A stretch of DNA of 64,000 nucleotides from Atlantibacter hermannii (GCF_009907385.1 NZ_JAAATR010000003.1:1-64000); one strand, 5' to 3'. Counted from the stretch's first letter, positions 1-10,087 are shown. Notes: generated from the letters alone by a model not told the origin. Made by a program: numbers and translations.

Positions 1-107
1 TTGTTTATGTGTTCGATATCACATGTTTTATAAATATCATTAAGCTGTGCTCCATTACATTTTTCTATAAACAAAAATACAAGAGCTATTAAGGCTAGTC
101 TTTTCAT
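1..107 (-). CDS. Putative immunity protein of the Rhs metallopeptidase tip, cut by the window edge
   Basis: Start of a small gene on the minus strand, continuing past base 1. The visible 35 residues begin MKRLALIALVFLFIEKCNGA, a basic N-terminus and a hydrophobic core that look like a signal peptide or lipoprotein-like leader. Its ATG overlaps the TGA of the upstream metallopeptidase-like toxin tip (ATGA, 104-107), the translational coupling typical of Rhs toxin and immunity pairs. A periplasmic immunity role is inferred from position and the leader. The family cannot be named because most of the gene lies outside the window. Confidence 0.55.
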   Translation of the reverse strand, partial: MKRLALIALVFLFIEKCNGAQLNDIYKTCDIEHIN

Positions 108-765
108 AGATTATCCAGCGGCCCATTAACAGGATAAGATATCCCCTTATGATTTTTCCTTATACATTGTTTCAGAGATTTGGCTGCATGTGTTTCGACA
201 CCAGTAATCACTCTCTTTTCCTCAGCATTATCATATATTGGATCTATGGTATTTTTCCTTGCCATATAATTCTTGTATGTTTCTGTCGAGAAAGCATATG
301 CATGTGCTATTTCATGACCGAGAGCTAATGCTGGCACCTGCGTCCCATTTTTAAAATCATAGTGTCCACCTTTCGGATTCTCATCACAAAGTAAAGCTGA
401 ATGAGGATCCCAATGAATCCTTCCAGTCCAGGGACTAAAAGAGTTATCTTTTCCATTATTGCAACTAACAGTTATTGTTACTTTCTTGTTGTTCTCTAAT
501 GCAGTAATGATTTTTGCCATCTCAGTATTTTTTTCAGAAAATTTATCGCAGTATCAAAATCTTTTCTGTCTCCCTCGACCGAAAATTTTAATCCTCGTTG
601 ATCACTAAACTGTATAGGATTTAACGGATACTGATACAAGTTCCATCCCCCTGCCAGACCTGTCGGGTCCTGCGTGATATACCGCCCCTGCTCCGGGTTA
701 TAGTACCGGTGGCGGTTGTAGTACAGTCCCGATTCCTCATCGTACTGCTACCCTGGCAACCGGCA
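104..765 (-). pseudogene. Orphan Rhs C-terminal core plus HExxH metallopeptidase toxin tip (nonsense codon and frameshift)
   Basis: Reading leftward, 765-521 encodes the end of an Rhs core: RLPG, a TAG stop at 748-750 where a Gln is expected, then [19 protein letters not shown] and the QYPLNP motif marking the core/tip boundary. The variable tip follows. The core frame ends just after a run of seven A near 525-540, and the tip continues one frame over as a 138-residue ORF (104-520). One extra A would rejoin LKK to NTEMAKII. The tip contains HEIAHA, an HExxH zinc-protease motif, and resembles M91/NleD-type peptidase toxins of Rhs proteins (family from memory). With no start, a stop and a frameshift it is a silent tip cassette, although the 138-aa ORF itself is open. 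Confidence 0.75.
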
Positions 766-775
766 TATAAAAACA

Positions 776-1084
776 TTATTCGACATCAACTAAAGAATTA
801 TTATTAAAGATAAACTCAGTATTTCCAAGATATACTCCCCCCTCTTTAATTAACAAATCATCGTTTAATCCACTCTTCTTTACATCCTCTATAATAGATA
901 TTTTACTTCTCCCTTTAAGTTCATACTTTACTATCAGCTTCAGTTTTAATAGATCGTCATTGCAGCTTTCAAATGATTGATTTGAATAATCTAGGCTAAT
1001 CGAACGATCAATCCATCCATATAAAAAAAACACATTAGATAATGTAAGCATAAGGATTGTAAATGAAATAATATATTTACGCAT
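776..1084 (-). CDS. Imm58-like immunity protein of an Rhs tip
   Basis: 102 residues. An N-terminal hydrophobic helix (about residues 4-24) is followed by WIDRSISLDYSNQSFE, a central GRSK segment, and a C-terminus with KEGGVYLGNTEF. This N-terminal helix, the D-x-S-x-x-LDY motif and the GGV..L...F.F ending match my recollection of the Imm58 family of Rhs immunity proteins. It starts one base after the TAA of the preceding toxin-tip remnant (TAATAATG), so the two were coupled. The gene looks intact while its toxin is truncated, leaving an orphan immunity gene. The family name rests on memory. The role as membrane-anchored immunity protein is supported by context. Confidence 0.65.
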   Translation of the reverse strand: MRKYIISFTILMLTLSNVFFLYGWIDRSISLDYSNQSFESCNDDLLKLKLIVKYELKGRSKISIIEDVKKSGLNDDLLIKEGGVYLGNTEFIFNNNSLVDVE

Positions 1085-1086
1085 TA

Positions 1087-1347
1087 TTATTCCCCACCAG
1101 CATTGAAAGCATCATCTGCAAAGCTACGACATTGATTTGGTGAAAATGGATTCCATGCATACTTATCTCTTTTTTCATTATTGGCTATACCATTAATATA
1201 ATCGTATATTTTTTTCTCATCGACATCTTTACTGCAAGCCAACTCTGCGGCTGTATTTTTCCCAGCTCTTTTCGACAATGCAGACTTAAGATTTTCAAGT
1301 GACTTTTTTGTAGGATTACCATCTTTAGCGCACCTTCCGCCCGTCAT
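1087..1347 (-). pseudogene. Rhs toxin-tip remnant fused out of frame to the Rhs core
   Basis: 86-codon ORF. The first few codons (MTGGRC) are the Rhs core read in the wrong frame. From about AKDGNP on, the sequence is AT-rich tip DNA that ends PNQCRSFADDAFNAGGE. The N-x-C-x-x-F pattern at the end recalls papain-like or NlpC-like folds, but that is only suggestive. The 475-residue Rhs fragment upstream stops at 1325 within this ORF, so the junction near 1325-1340 joins core and tip out of frame. This is best explained by a deletion that removed most of the core and the first part of the tip. The immunity gene follows immediately. Confidence 0.6.
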
Positions 1348-2752
1348 GGCCCGTCACTTCCGTCACCACCCCCGACGCCACATGCAGGCGGTACTCCGTC
1401 TTCCGCCCCGCCGCATCCGTCTGCGCCACCAGACGTCCTGCCGGGTCGTACTGACTGTGCGTTGTGCTGCCGTCTGCAGACTCTTTTTTCACCACCCGCT
1501 TCAGGCCACCCTCACCCTCCGTGTGCAGCACCTCCCGCCGCCCCAGGCTGTCCGTGATGGTGACGCGGTTCTTCTCATACCCGTAACGGTAACTCAGCCC
1601 CGCCGGGTTCACCTGCTCCGTCACCCGCCCTTCGCTGTCATACACATAGCGCATCGCCGGTCTGCCCGCGTAATGATGGCCCGTCATCCGCCCCGTATGA
1701 TGCGGATCATACGTGAAGTGGCGCACCTGTACCCCGCCACGGTCGTACACCGCCGCCAGCTCCCCCCGTGGCGTATAGTCGTACCGCGCCAGCATCACCG
1801 GCGCCTGCTCCTGCACGGCAACGCCCGGTTCGCTGGCCAGCCACACCTCCGACAGCCGGATACCCTCATCCCTGCCGTACTCCGTGTAAGCGGGCAGTGA
1901 GTCAGGGAATACCGGGGAAGGGGAGGAAGAAGGGTTGATGGAGGTCGTGGCGGAGGCAGTCTGCCGCTGCCTCCGCGCGGCTTCCGCACGCTGCGCCTGC
2001 GTGCTCAGCACCAGCCGGAACCGCCGCCCCGCGCCGTCCGTGACGCCCGTCACCTGCCCGCTGAATACCCCGGCTGCATCCCGGTGATACGTGAGCGTCC
2101 TGCCGTATCCGTCCGCCAGCCCCGTCAGCACCCGGTACGGCGGCAGCGGGGCAGGCAGCACCTCATCTGCCCCCGGCACCCGTTCACTCCACCCCAGTAT
2201 CCACCACGGACCCTGCGCGCTGTTCGTCGCCAGGTAAATATGCGGACTCAGCCGGATGTCCTCCGGCAGTCGCTCCCACAGTGATGCCAGCGGGCTGCCC
2301 TCATTCAGCTTCAGCACCCCGCCGCGCGCCAGCCAGAATGACTCACTGCGGCTGTACGTCACCTCTCCCGGCGTCAGCGGCTCAAAGTGAATGCTCCTGC
2401 CGCCGTTATCATTCAGTATCAGTGCATTATCACGCAGTTGTAACCGCATGTCGGCAGCCATCTTCCAGCCGGGACCGTACACCCCCGACGGCGCGGGCGT
2501 CTTCGTCCGGTAACTGCTGTACGCGCGGGAAAGGACAAACGGCAGCGGGCCGGGCAGCGCCACATCCGTCTCCCCCGGCAGCACCTTCGCCCCCGGCAGC
2601 GGGTTCACCGGCGGGCCGTACGTCACCCCGCCCGGACACACCGAGCAGGCCACGCCCGTTGGCGCACCTATCAGTACCCCCGCCGAACCCTGCACAATAT
2701 CCAGTCCCCTGCGGGTCATGTCACCCTGCCGCGCCGCCGGTTTTCCGCTCAC
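1325..2752 (-). pseudogene. Truncated Rhs protein, N-terminal 475 residues
   Basis: GTG start preceded by GGAGGTATT. It begins MSGKPAARQGDM and continues with GSAGVLIGAPTGVACS and LPGPLPFVLSRAYSSYRTK, clearly the N-terminus of an E. coli RhsA/C-like protein. YD repeats follow (YDPAGRL, YDSEGRV, YGYEKNRVTITDSLGRRE). Full Rhs proteins run to about 1,400 residues. This one stops after GHDGRKVR at the junction with toxin-tip DNA, so roughly two thirds of the core barrel and the in-frame tip are missing. Rhs proteins deliver C-terminal toxins, often through type VI secretion. This copy could not encapsulate or deliver one. No T6SS gene is in the window. Confidence 0.85.
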
Positions 2753-3097
2753 AATACCTCCATGTATATAGAAAAATATAAAACCCTTGCCGGAAATTTA
2801 TTATTATCTTGTAATGAAAACACTCTGTGCTAAAACAGTAAATGACAAATGATGTGTAAATAAAGAGAGACCTGCCATAAAAAATAATCATACTAATCAA
2901 TGAAATACTTTAAATCATCAATAAATTTAATATCAGATAAATTTAATCAATAAGATCGCATCTTAAATTTTTCTACAATGAGTACTTATTCATACTGCTT
3001 ATAAAATAAAGAATTTGGTCTGCCTTTTTATTTATAAAAATATCTGAGAGATATATTAACCTCTTTCAAATGCTCTTGAAGCGTGAGTAAACCATAA
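2753..3097. other. AT-rich intergenic region between rhs and lldP
   Basis: About 345 bases with no convincing ORF. It holds the upstream region of the leftward rhs gene and distal upstream DNA of lldP. The base composition is markedly more AT-rich than the flanking coding DNA. I see no tRNA, repeat or clear terminator. Confidence 0.6.
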
Positions 3098-3114
3098 AAC
3101 TGGCCCAACCAATT
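3098..3114. promoter_or_regulatory. Putative LldR operator O1
   Basis: AACTGGCCCAACCAATT, a 7-3-7 inverted repeat of the AATTGGTnnnACCAATT type bound by FadR-subfamily GntR regulators such as PdhR and LldR. It lies 127 bases (start to start) upstream of a second such site, close to the spacing I recall for the two operators of E. coli lldPRD. Confidence 0.6.
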
Positions 3115-3224
3115 CGCAAAAATTTCCCCTCAAAAATCACAAATCAACAAAACACCTGTTACCACCACATTGCATACAAGCAACATTTGGTTAACCATTC
3201 ATCGACACCAACCCTACATCACAC

Positions 3225-3241
3225 TATTGGTAGGACCACAT
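3225..3241. promoter_or_regulatory. Putative LldR operator O2
   Basis: TATTGGTAGGACCACAT contains the core palindrome TGGT-AGG-ACCA. It lies 74 bases upstream of the lldP start. By analogy with E. coli it would sit just downstream of the transcription start and pair with the upstream operator for repression or DNA looping. Confidence 0.6.
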
Positions 3242-3314
3242 TTACAAATAACGTGACGCAAAGCCGAGCGGAGACTCCTTGCGTAAGCGTATTTGCGGTC
3301 CTCGGGAGAATGGC

Positions 3315-4970
3315 ATGAGCCTCTGGCAACAAAACTACGATCCGGCTGGCAACATTTGGCTTTCCAGCCTTATCGCATCGTTACCGATCCTGTTTTTTTT
3401 CTTCGCGCTGATTAAGCTGAAGCTGAAAGGCTATATCGCCGCCTCGTGGACCGTGGCGATCGCGCTGGCGGTTGCGCTGTTCTTCTACAAGATGCCTGCG
3501 GATAACGCGTTTGCATCGGTGATTTACGGTTTCTTTTACGGCCTGTGGCCGATTGCCTGGATCATCATCGCGGCGGTGTTTGTATACAAAATTTCGGTGA
3601 AAACCGGGCAATTCGACATCATCCGGTCATCAATACTGTCGATTACTCCGGATCAGCGCCTGCAAATGCTGATCGTCGGCTTCTGCTTCGGGGCCTTCCT
3701 CGAAGGGGCTGCGGGGTTCGGGGCACCGGTGGCGATTACCGCCGCGCTGCTGGTGGGTCTCGGCTTTAATCCGCTGTATGCCGCCGGACTGTGCCTGATT
3801 GTTAACACCGCGCCGGTGGCGTTTGGCGCGATGGGCATCCCGATTCTGGTGGCGGGCCAGGTGACCGGTCTGGACAGCTTTGAAATCGGCCAGATGGTGG
3901 GCCGCCAGTTACCGTTCCTGACCATCATCGTGCTGTTCTGGATCATGGGCATTATGGACGGCTGGCGCGGTATTAAAGAGACCTGGCCTGCGGTGATGGT
4001 CGCTGGCGGCTCGTTCGCTATCGCCCAGTATCTCAGCTCCAACTTTATCGGCCCGGAACTGCCGGACATCATCTCCTCGCTGGTTTCGCTGGTGTGCCTG
4101 ACGCTGTTCCTGAAGCGCTGGCAGCCGACGCGCATCTTCCGCTTCGGTGATATGGGCGCATCGGTGGTCGATCAGACTCTGGCTCGTAAAAATTACACCG
4201 CTCGCCAGGTGATTCGCGCGTGGTCGCCGTTCCTGTTCCTCACCGCGACCGTCACGCTGTGGAGCATCCCGCCGTTCAAAGCGCTGTTCGCCCCTGGCGG
4301 CGCGCTGTACGACATGGTGATTAACGTTTCCGTGCCGTATCTGGATAAACTTGTGGCCCGTATGCCGCCGGTGGTCAGCGCCGCCACGCCATACGCCGCG
4401 GTGTACAAATTCGACTGGTTTTCCGCCACCGGCACCGCGATCCTGTTCGCCGGGCTGATCTCTATCGTCTGGCTGAAAATGAAACCCGCTGCCGCCATCA
4501 AAACCTTCGGCGAGACGCTGAAAGAACTGGCGCTGCCGATTTACTCCATCGGGATGGTTCTGGCTTTCGCCTTTATCTCCAACTATTCGGGGCTGTCGTC
4601 TACGCTTGCCTTAGCGCTGGCGCACACCGGTTCGGCGTTTACTTTCTTCTCGCCATTCCTCGGCTGGCTGGGGGTATTCCTGACCGGGTCGGACACCTCG
4701 TCTAACGCCCTGTTCGCCGCGCTTCAGGCCACCGCCGCGCAGCAGATTGGCGTATCGGATGTATTGATGGTCGCCGCCAACACCACCGGCGGGGTCACCG
4801 GCAAAATGATTTCGCCGCAGTCCATCGCCATCGCCTGCGCCGCCGTAGGGCTGGTAGGCAAAGAATCGGACCTGTTCCGCTTCACGGTGAAACACAGCCT
4901 GATCTTTACCTGCATGGTGGGCGTGATCACCACGCTTCAGGCCTATGTCTTAACCTGGATGATCCCATGA
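3315..4970 (+). CDS. lldP: L-lactate permease
   Basis: 551-residue inner-membrane permease that imports L-lactate (also glycolate and D-lactate in E. coli), probably by proton symport. The sequence is close to E. coli LldP from the N-terminus ([19 protein letters not shown]) to the C-terminus ([14 protein letters not shown]), with many hydrophobic segments and the [16 protein letters not shown] and [12 protein letters not shown] signatures. I chose the ATG at 3315, which has GGGAG upstream and gives the family length, instead of the upstream in-frame codon at 3279. The TGA overlaps the ATG of lldR. It is first in the lldPRD operon behind two LldR-like operators. Confidence 0.95.
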   Translation: MSLWQQNYDPAGNIWLSSLIASLPILFFFFALIKLKLKGYIAASWTVAIALAVALFFYKMPADNAFASVIYGFFYGLWPIAWIIIAAVFVYKISVKTGQFDIIRSSILSITPDQRLQMLIVGFCFGAFLEGAAGFGAPVAITAALLVGLGFNPLYAAGLCLIVNTAPVAFGAMGIPILVAGQVTGLDSFEIGQMVGRQLPFLTIIVLFWIMGIMDGWRGIKETWPAVMVAGGSFAIAQYLSSNFIGPELPDIISSLVSLVCLTLFLKRWQPTRIFRFGDMGASVVDQTLARKNYTARQVIRAWSPFLFLTATVTLWSIPPFKALFAPGGALYDMVINVSVPYLDKLVARMPPVVSAATPYAAVYKFDWFSATGTAILFAGLISIVWLKMKPAAAIKTFGETLKELALPIYSIGMVLAFAFISNYSGLSSTLALALAHTGSAFTFFSPFLGWLGVFLTGSDTSSNALFAALQATAAQQIGVSDVLMVAANTTGGVTGKMISPQSIAIACAAVGLVGKESDLFRFTVKHSLIFTCMVGVITTLQAYVLTWMIP

Positions 4971-5749
4971 CGATAACCACGCTGCGCCTGGCTGACCAAC
5001 TGGTCGAGCGTATTCAGGCGCTGATCGCGGACCAGCAGCTCGACGGCGGGATGCGCCTGCCGTCCGAGCGCCAGCTGGCGGTGATCCTCGGCGTCTCGCG
5101 CAACAGCGTGCGCGAGGCGATACAAATTTTGATTCGCGAAGGCACACTGGTCAGCCGCCGGGGTGGCGGCACTTTTGTGCGCTATCAACTTGAGCCCTGG
5201 TCGGAGCAACGCATCGTCCAGCCGATTAAAACGCTGCTGGCGGACGATCCGGGCTATCGCTATGACATTCTGGAAGCCCGCCACGCCATTGAGGCCAGCA
5301 CCGCCTGGCACGCGGCGTTGCGCGCCACCGAAGCGGATAAAGAGAAACTGCGCTACTGCTTTGACGCCACGCTGAAGTTCACCGAGCGCGATGACCCGGA
5401 TCTCGCGGCCCAGGCCGACGTGCGTTTCCATCTGGCCGTGGCGGAGGCCTCGCATAACGTGGTACTGCTCCAGACCATGCGCGGCTTTTTCGATCTGCTG
5501 CAATCCTCGGTGATGCAGAGCCGCCAGCGCATGTACCTCGAACCGCCGATTTTTTCACAGCTCACCGAACAGCACCGCGAGGTGCTGGACGCCATTTTAG
5601 CCGGGGATGCCGAGCGGGCGCGCAAAGCCGTCACCCATCACCTCGGCTTTGTCCACTCCACCATTAAACGTCTTGATGAAGATGTGGCGCGCCAGGCGCG
5701 AGTCACCCGCCTGCCCGACATCGACGACAATCCCAGGGAGAACGAATGA
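4967..5749 (+). CDS. lldR: GntR-family regulator of L-lactate utilisation
   Basis: 260 residues, close to E. coli LldR (258). Residues about 10-75 form a GntR winged helix-turn-helix ([20 protein letters not shown], then a wing with RRGGGTFVR). The rest is an FCD-type helical effector domain with conserved Asp/His positions ([28 protein letters not shown]). LldR represses and, with L-lactate, can activate the lld operon. Two matching palindromes lie upstream of lldP. The gene overlaps lldP at its start and lldD at its end, so the three are translationally coupled. Confidence 0.93.
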   Translation: MTITTLRLADQLVERIQALIADQQLDGGMRLPSERQLAVILGVSRNSVREAIQILIREGTLVSRRGGGTFVRYQLEPWSEQRIVQPIKTLLADDPGYRYDILEARHAIEASTAWHAALRATEADKEKLRYCFDATLKFTERDDPDLAAQADVRFHLAVAEASHNVVLLQTMRGFFDLLQSSVMQSRQRMYLEPPIFSQLTEQHREVLDAILAGDAERARKAVTHHLGFVHSTIKRLDEDVARQARVTRLPDIDDNPRENE

Positions 5750-6957
5750 TGATTATTTCCGCCGCCAGCGACTACCGCGCCGCCGCTCAACGTATCCTGC
5801 CACCGTTCCTGTTCCACTACATCGACGGCGGGGCCTACGCCGAATATACCCTGCGCCGCAACGTGGAAGATCTGTCGCAAGTCGCACTGCGCCAGCGGGT
5901 GCTGAAAAATATGGCCGATCTGAGCCTCGAAACGACGCTGTTCGACGAAACCCTGTCGATGCCGGTCGCGCTGGCACCGGTCGGGCTGTGCGGCATGTAC
6001 GCCCGGCGCGGCGAAGTGCAGGCGGCGAAAGCGGCAGATGCCAAAGGAATTCCGTTTACGCTGTCCACCGTATCGGTCTGCCCGATTGAAGAGGTCGCGC
6101 CGAAAATTCAGCGTCCGATGTGGTTCCAGCTGTATGTCCTGCGCGATCGCGGGTTTATGCGCAACGCGCTGGAGCGCGCCAAAGCGGCGGGCTGCTCAAC
6201 GCTGGTGTTTACCGTGGATATGCCGACCCCAGGCGCGCGTTATCGCGACGCGCATTCCGGGATGAGCGGCGCCAACGCGGCGATGCGCCGTTACTGGCAG
6301 GCGGCGACCCATCCGCAGTGGGCGTGGGACGTAGGCCTGCACGGCCGCCCGCACGATTTAGGCAATATCTCCGCCTATCTCGGCAAGCCGACCGGGCTGG
6401 AAGATTACATCGGCTGGCTGGCGAACAACTTCGACCCGTCGATTTCCTGGAAAGACCTGGAGTGGATCCGCGAATTCTGGGACGGTCCGATGGTGATTAA
6501 AGGCATTCTTGACCCGGAAGACGCCAAAGACGCGGTGCGCTTCGGCGCAGACGGGATTGTGGTGTCTAACCACGGCGGCCGCCAGCTGGACGGCGTGCTC
6601 TCCTCGGCGCGCGCGCTGCCCGCCATTGCCGATGCGGTGAAAGGCGATATCGCTATTCTGGCCGATAGCGGTATTCGCAGCGGTCTGGATGTGGTGCGGA
6701 TGATCGCCCTGGGCGCGGATACCGTACTGCTGGGCCGTGCGTATCTCTACGCGCTGGCGACTCACGGCCAGGCGGGCGTGGCGAACCTGCTGAATCTGAT
6801 TGAGAAAGAGATGCGGGTCGCGATGACCCTGACCGGCGCAAAATCGATTAAAGACATCAGCCGCGATTCGCTGGTGCCTGACCCGGAATTTACCTCGGTG
6901 CTGGCGTCGTTGCCGGCCTCCAGCGCCAGCGTGTCGAAGCGCGTGGATGCGGCGTAA
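5746..6957 (+). CDS. lldD: L-lactate dehydrogenase (quinone), FMN-dependent
   Basis: 403 residues. It oxidises L-lactate to pyruvate and passes electrons to the quinone pool at the inner membrane. It is an alpha-hydroxy-acid dehydrogenase with the FMN/active-site motif [10 protein letters not shown], the catalytic His at residue 276 (275 from the second ATG). Also present are [18 protein letters not shown] and [12 protein letters not shown]. Two tandem ATGs (5746 and 5749) are possible; the second gives the E. coli-like start [10 protein letters not shown]. The extreme C-terminus is divergent and a few residues longer than in E. coli. Last gene of the operon. Confidence 0.94.
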   Translation: MMIISAASDYRAAAQRILPPFLFHYIDGGAYAEYTLRRNVEDLSQVALRQRVLKNMADLSLETTLFDETLSMPVALAPVGLCGMYARRGEVQAAKAADAKGIPFTLSTVSVCPIEEVAPKIQRPMWFQLYVLRDRGFMRNALERAKAAGCSTLVFTVDMPTPGARYRDAHSGMSGANAAMRRYWQAATHPQWAWDVGLHGRPHDLGNISAYLGKPTGLEDYIGWLANNFDPSISWKDLEWIREFWDGPMVIKGILDPEDAKDAVRFGADGIVVSNHGGRQLDGVLSSARALPAIADAVKGDIAILADSGIRSGLDVVRMIALGADTVLLGRAYLYALATHGQAGVANLLNLIEKEMRVAMTLTGAKSIKDISRDSLVPDPEFTSVLASLPASSASVSKRVDAA

Positions 6958-6992
6958 ACCGGAACTGCCCTCAGGGATGAGGGCGGTATCAC

Positions 6993-7682
6993 TCATGCGC
7001 CGGGTTTCGCACTCCCCCACAGCCGACGTGAATAATCCTCGATCTGCCCGGAAATACGGCGCTTCTGCAGGGTTCGGGTCCAACTCACCGATAACCCTGC
7101 CGCGCTTAGCAGGCGATGATACTGTTCATCGTCAAACGGCATATGCCAGGCGATAGCGGCGGCGTCGCGGATGCTGACGTCACTGGTGCGGGACGCCAGT
7201 TCCAGCGGCGCATCGGCGCTCACAACACCGGCCTGGATCACGCGATATAACCAGCCGGTGCGCGCGGTTTGTTGCATCAGCAGTGACAAATCGCTGATGG
7301 CCAAATGAAAATTCACCTTGAAGCACGGCGAGCGCGGCTGGGTGACCTGAATCAGCGCCTCGCCCCAGCGGAATATATCGCCGATAAACACGTTCTCTTC
7401 GGTTAACCCGATGGTTGAAATGTTTTCGCCAAACGCCGGGGCGACAAACCGATCCGCCTGCGCCGGGAATTCGCGCGCCCACTGGGCGTAATGCTCGCGG
7501 GGATAATGACAAAGCGCGCGATCCGGGCCGCCGTGGATCACTTTTTCCGCCTGCTGATCGCCTTCCAGACCCAGATCGGTCAGGGTTAATGCGCCTTCGA
7601 CCTGAATCCTGCCGATGGCGCTGGGGCGGCTGCCGGGGTAATCACGCACCTGGCCGATGTAAATATCTGCGGGGTAATGCAT
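6993..7682 (-). CDS. yiiM: MOSC-domain protein YiiM (6-hydroxylaminopurine resistance)
   Basis: 229 residues. A MOSC domain with the conserved cysteine in QPRSPCFK and the HGGPDRALCHYPREHY signature of YiiM. E. coli YiiM binds molybdenum cofactor and reduces N-hydroxylated bases such as 6-HAP. The start at 7682 (MHYPADIYIGQ) is preceded by AAGGAGCAGCAG and matches the family, so the upstream in-frame codon at 7706 is not used. It is separated from sodA by a strong terminator. Orientation is shared with sodA. Confidence 0.9.
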   Translation of the reverse strand: MHYPADIYIGQVRDYPGSRPSAIGRIQVEGALTLTDLGLEGDQQAEKVIHGGPDRALCHYPREHYAQWAREFPAQADRFVAPAFGENISTIGLTEENVFIGDIFRWGEALIQVTQPRSPCFKVNFHLAISDLSLLMQQTARTGWLYRVIQAGVVSADAPLELASRTSDVSIRDAAAIAWHMPFDDEQYHRLLSAAGLSVSWTRTLQKRRISGQIEDYSRRLWGSAKPGA

Positions 7683-7703
7683 CTGCTGCTCCTTATGCGG
7701 ATA

Positions 7704-7732
7704 CAAAAAAAGCGAGCCTCAGGCTCGCTTTA
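7704..7732 (-). terminator. Rho-independent terminator of sodA
   Basis: On the minus strand AAAGCGAGCC-TGAG-GCTCGCTTT is followed by a T run. The stem lies between the sodA stop and the yiiM start, so yiiM needs its own promoter or read-through. Confidence 0.85.
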
Positions 7733-7751
7733 TCACTGCAATATTGCAACC

Positions 7752-8372
7752 TTATTTTTTGGCAGCAAAACGTGCAGCGGCTTCGTCCCAGTTCACTACT
7801 TCCCAGAAGGCTTTGATGTAGTCAGGACGTTTGTTCTGATATTTCAGGTAGTAAGCGTGTTCCCACACGTCCAGGCCCAGGATTGGGAAGCCGGATGCGC
7901 CGGAAATTGCTTCACCCATCAGCGGGCTGTCCTGGTTTGCGGTAGAAACCACAGCCAGTTTGTCGCCCTGCAGCACCAGCCACGCCCAGCCGGAGCCGAA
8001 ACGCGTTGCCGCTGCTTTCTCGAATTCTTCTTTAAATTTTTCCACGGAACCGAAATCGCGCTCGATGGCCGCTTTCAGATCGCCCTGCAGGGTAGTGCCG
8101 GTTTTCAGGCCTTTCCAGAACAGGCTGTGGTTAGCGTGGCCGCCTGCGTTGTTGCGCAGTACGGTTTTCTTGTCAGCCGGAACCTGATCCAGTTTAGCGA
8201 TCAGTTCTTCTACCGGCAGGTTAGCGAATTCCGGCAGGGATTCCAGTGCGGCATTAGCGTTGTTGACGTAAGTCTGGTGGTGTTTGGTGTGATGGATTTC
8301 CATCGTTTGCTTATCGAAATGGGGTTCCAGGGCGTCGTAAGCGTAAGGCAGGGATGGCAGTGTATAGCTCAT
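7752..8372 (-). CDS. sodA: Manganese superoxide dismutase
   Basis: 206 residues, the length of E. coli SodA. It converts superoxide to hydrogen peroxide and oxygen in the cytoplasm. Metal ligands are visible in [25 protein letters not shown] and [20 protein letters not shown]. The start [18 protein letters not shown] is the classical Mn/Fe SOD beginning. A Fur-type box lies upstream, consistent with the known repression of sodA by Fe-Fur. Confidence 0.97.
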   Translation of the reverse strand: MSYTLPSLPYAYDALEPHFDKQTMEIHHTKHHQTYVNNANAALESLPEFANLPVEELIAKLDQVPADKKTVLRNNAGGHANHSLFWKGLKTGTTLQGDLKAAIERDFGSVEKFKEEFEKAAATRFGSGWAWLVLQGDKLAVVSTANQDSPLMGEAISGASGFPILGLDVWEHAYYLKYQNKRPDYIKAFWEVVNWDEAAARFAAKK

Positions 8373-8466
8373 TTTTCATCTCCATTATTGTCGGGCGGCA
8401 AACGGACTTTTCAGCACCGGTGTGTTAACGCCGCGTAATCAGTGGGATCATTATAGTTAATTAAAT

Positions 8467-8485
8467 GATATTGAAAATGTTTATC
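8467..8485. promoter_or_regulatory. Putative Fur box upstream of sodA
   Basis: GATATTGAAAATGTTTATC closely matches the 19-bp Fur consensus GATAATGATAATCATTATC. It lies about 95 bases upstream of the sodA start, in the region expected to hold its promoter. Confidence 0.6.
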
Positions 8486-8657
8486 AATGCCGCATTTATT
8501 ATAAGGTTATTCGCAGCAGGAATAAGCCAGTTTGCGAGGCCCTTCACAGCAATAACGGTTTTTCTGCCAGGTCCTTACTGTTGTGGCAAAAATACGAAGG
8601 TAGCGCCCAACCAAACGGGCCATAGTCGATGCTCCTCATGTTTCCTGGAGCAAAAAA

Positions 8658-10079
8658 ATGACGATAAATATCGCACTTTTTGGCATTGGTCTGGACACCT
8701 ACTGGCCGCAGTTTCACGGTCTCGAACAGCGTCTGACGGGTTATCTGTCGCGCATCCACCAACGCCTTTCCTCCCCTGAACGCCATATCATCAATGGTGG
8801 TCTGATCGACAGCGTTGATAAAGCCGACGCCTTCGCGGCTGAACTCAGCAGCCAACCGGTTGATGTCATTTGCCTCTATATCAGTACTTATGCGCTCAGC
8901 GCTACGGTGCTGCCGCTGGTACAGCGCATCAACAAGCCGGTGATAATTCTGGCGCTTCAACCCGAACCCGGCCTTCCTTATAGCGCCATTCGCGCCCTTG
9001 CCGATCGCGGCGCCCGCACCGGTGAATGGCTGGCGCACTGCCAGGCATGCAGCGCGCCGGAGCTGGCGAACGTATTCAATCGCGCCGGTATTCGCTATCA
9101 ACTGTTAGTCGGCGCGCTGGAAGGCGACGACGCCGTGTGGCAGGAAACCGACGCGTGGCTTGACGCGGTGAAAGCGCAGCGGGCGCTGGCGGCTACGCAA
9201 GTGGGCGTGCTGGGGCATTACTACGACGGCATGGTCGATGTGTACAGCAATATGACCAATCTGTCGGCCCGGCTCGGCGTGCGCTTCAAGCCGCTGGAGA
9301 TGTGCGAAGTCGCCGAATACCGGGAAAAGGTCACGCCGGCACAAACCCAGGCCAAATGGCAGGAGCTGGAGCAGGCGATGCATATCGATCCGGCCTGCGA
9401 ACAGACGGAGCTCGATCGCGCGGTGCAGACCGCCTGCGCGCTGGATGCGCTGGTGGAAAATAACCAGCTGGCGGCGCTGGCCTATTACTACGAAGGGCGC
9501 AACGGCAACGCCTACGAAAACATTATTACGTCCGTGATCATGGGAACCACGCTGCTCACCGGGCGCGGCATCCCGGTGGCGGGCGAGTACGAAATCAAAA
9601 ACGTACTGGCGATGAAAATTATGCAGTTGCTGGGTGCCGGCGGTTCGTTCTCCGAGCCCTACGGGATCGAATTCCATGATGATGTGGTGCTGTGGGGCCA
9701 TGACGGCCCGGCGCATCCGCTCATGGCCGACGGCGAGGTTCGTCTGGTGCCGCTGCCGGTATATCACGGTAAACCCGGCAAGGGCGTGTCGATTCAGATG
9801 ACGGTCAAGCCCGGCCCGGTAACGTTTCTGTCGGTGGTGGAGGACGCGGATAACCGGGTGATCCTGCAGTATGCCCAAGGCGAAGCCGTAGCGGGCGAAA
9901 CGCTCGATATCGGCAATACCAATAGCCGCTACCGCTTCCCCGTCAGCGCCCGGGAATTCACTGCCCGCTGGAGTCTTGGCGGCCCGTCGCACCACTGTGC
10001 CATTGGCATCGGCCACCAGGGCGCGCTGCTGGAAAAACTCGCCTGGCTGCTGGCCATCCCGGCGGTGAAAATCGCCTGA
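8658..10079 (+). CDS. L-fucose/L-arabinose isomerase family protein
   Basis: 473 residues. The fold family is suggested by the N-terminal Rossmann-like repeats ([31 protein letters not shown]), the central [18 protein letters not shown], and the C-terminal half with [19 protein letters not shown] and [21 protein letters not shown], where AraA/FucI proteins carry metal-binding Glu and His. The substrate is not known. It sits between sodA and rhaT, in the same direction as rhaT, and is followed by a perfect 9-bp hairpin. A role in rhamnose-related or rare 6-deoxy-sugar or pentose isomerisation is inferred from place only. RBS CTGGAG precedes the ATG. It is not part of the E. coli K-12 rha locus. 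Confidence 0.75.
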   Translation: MTINIALFGIGLDTYWPQFHGLEQRLTGYLSRIHQRLSSPERHIINGGLIDSVDKADAFAAELSSQPVDVICLYISTYALSATVLPLVQRINKPVIILALQPEPGLPYSAIRALADRGARTGEWLAHCQACSAPELANVFNRAGIRYQLLVGALEGDDAVWQETDAWLDAVKAQRALAATQVGVLGHYYDGMVDVYSNMTNLSARLGVRFKPLEMCEVAEYREKVTPAQTQAKWQELEQAMHIDPACEQTELDRAVQTACALDALVENNQLAALAYYYEGRNGNAYENIITSVIMGTTLLTGRGIPVAGEYEIKNVLAMKIMQLLGAGGSFSEPYGIEFHDDVVLWGHDGPAHPLMADGEVRLVPLPVYHGKPGKGVSIQMTVKPGPVTFLSVVEDADNRVILQYAQGEAVAGETLDIGNTNSRYRFPVSAREFTARWSLGGPSHHCAIGIGHQGALLEKLAWLLAIPAVKIA

Positions 10080-10087
10080 TCCACCCG

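Noticed and set aside
1346-1900. 184-codon ORF on the + strand opposite rhs
   Set aside because: It is Arg/His/Pro-rich antisense translation of the GC-rich Rhs coding sequence with no RBS or family resemblance.
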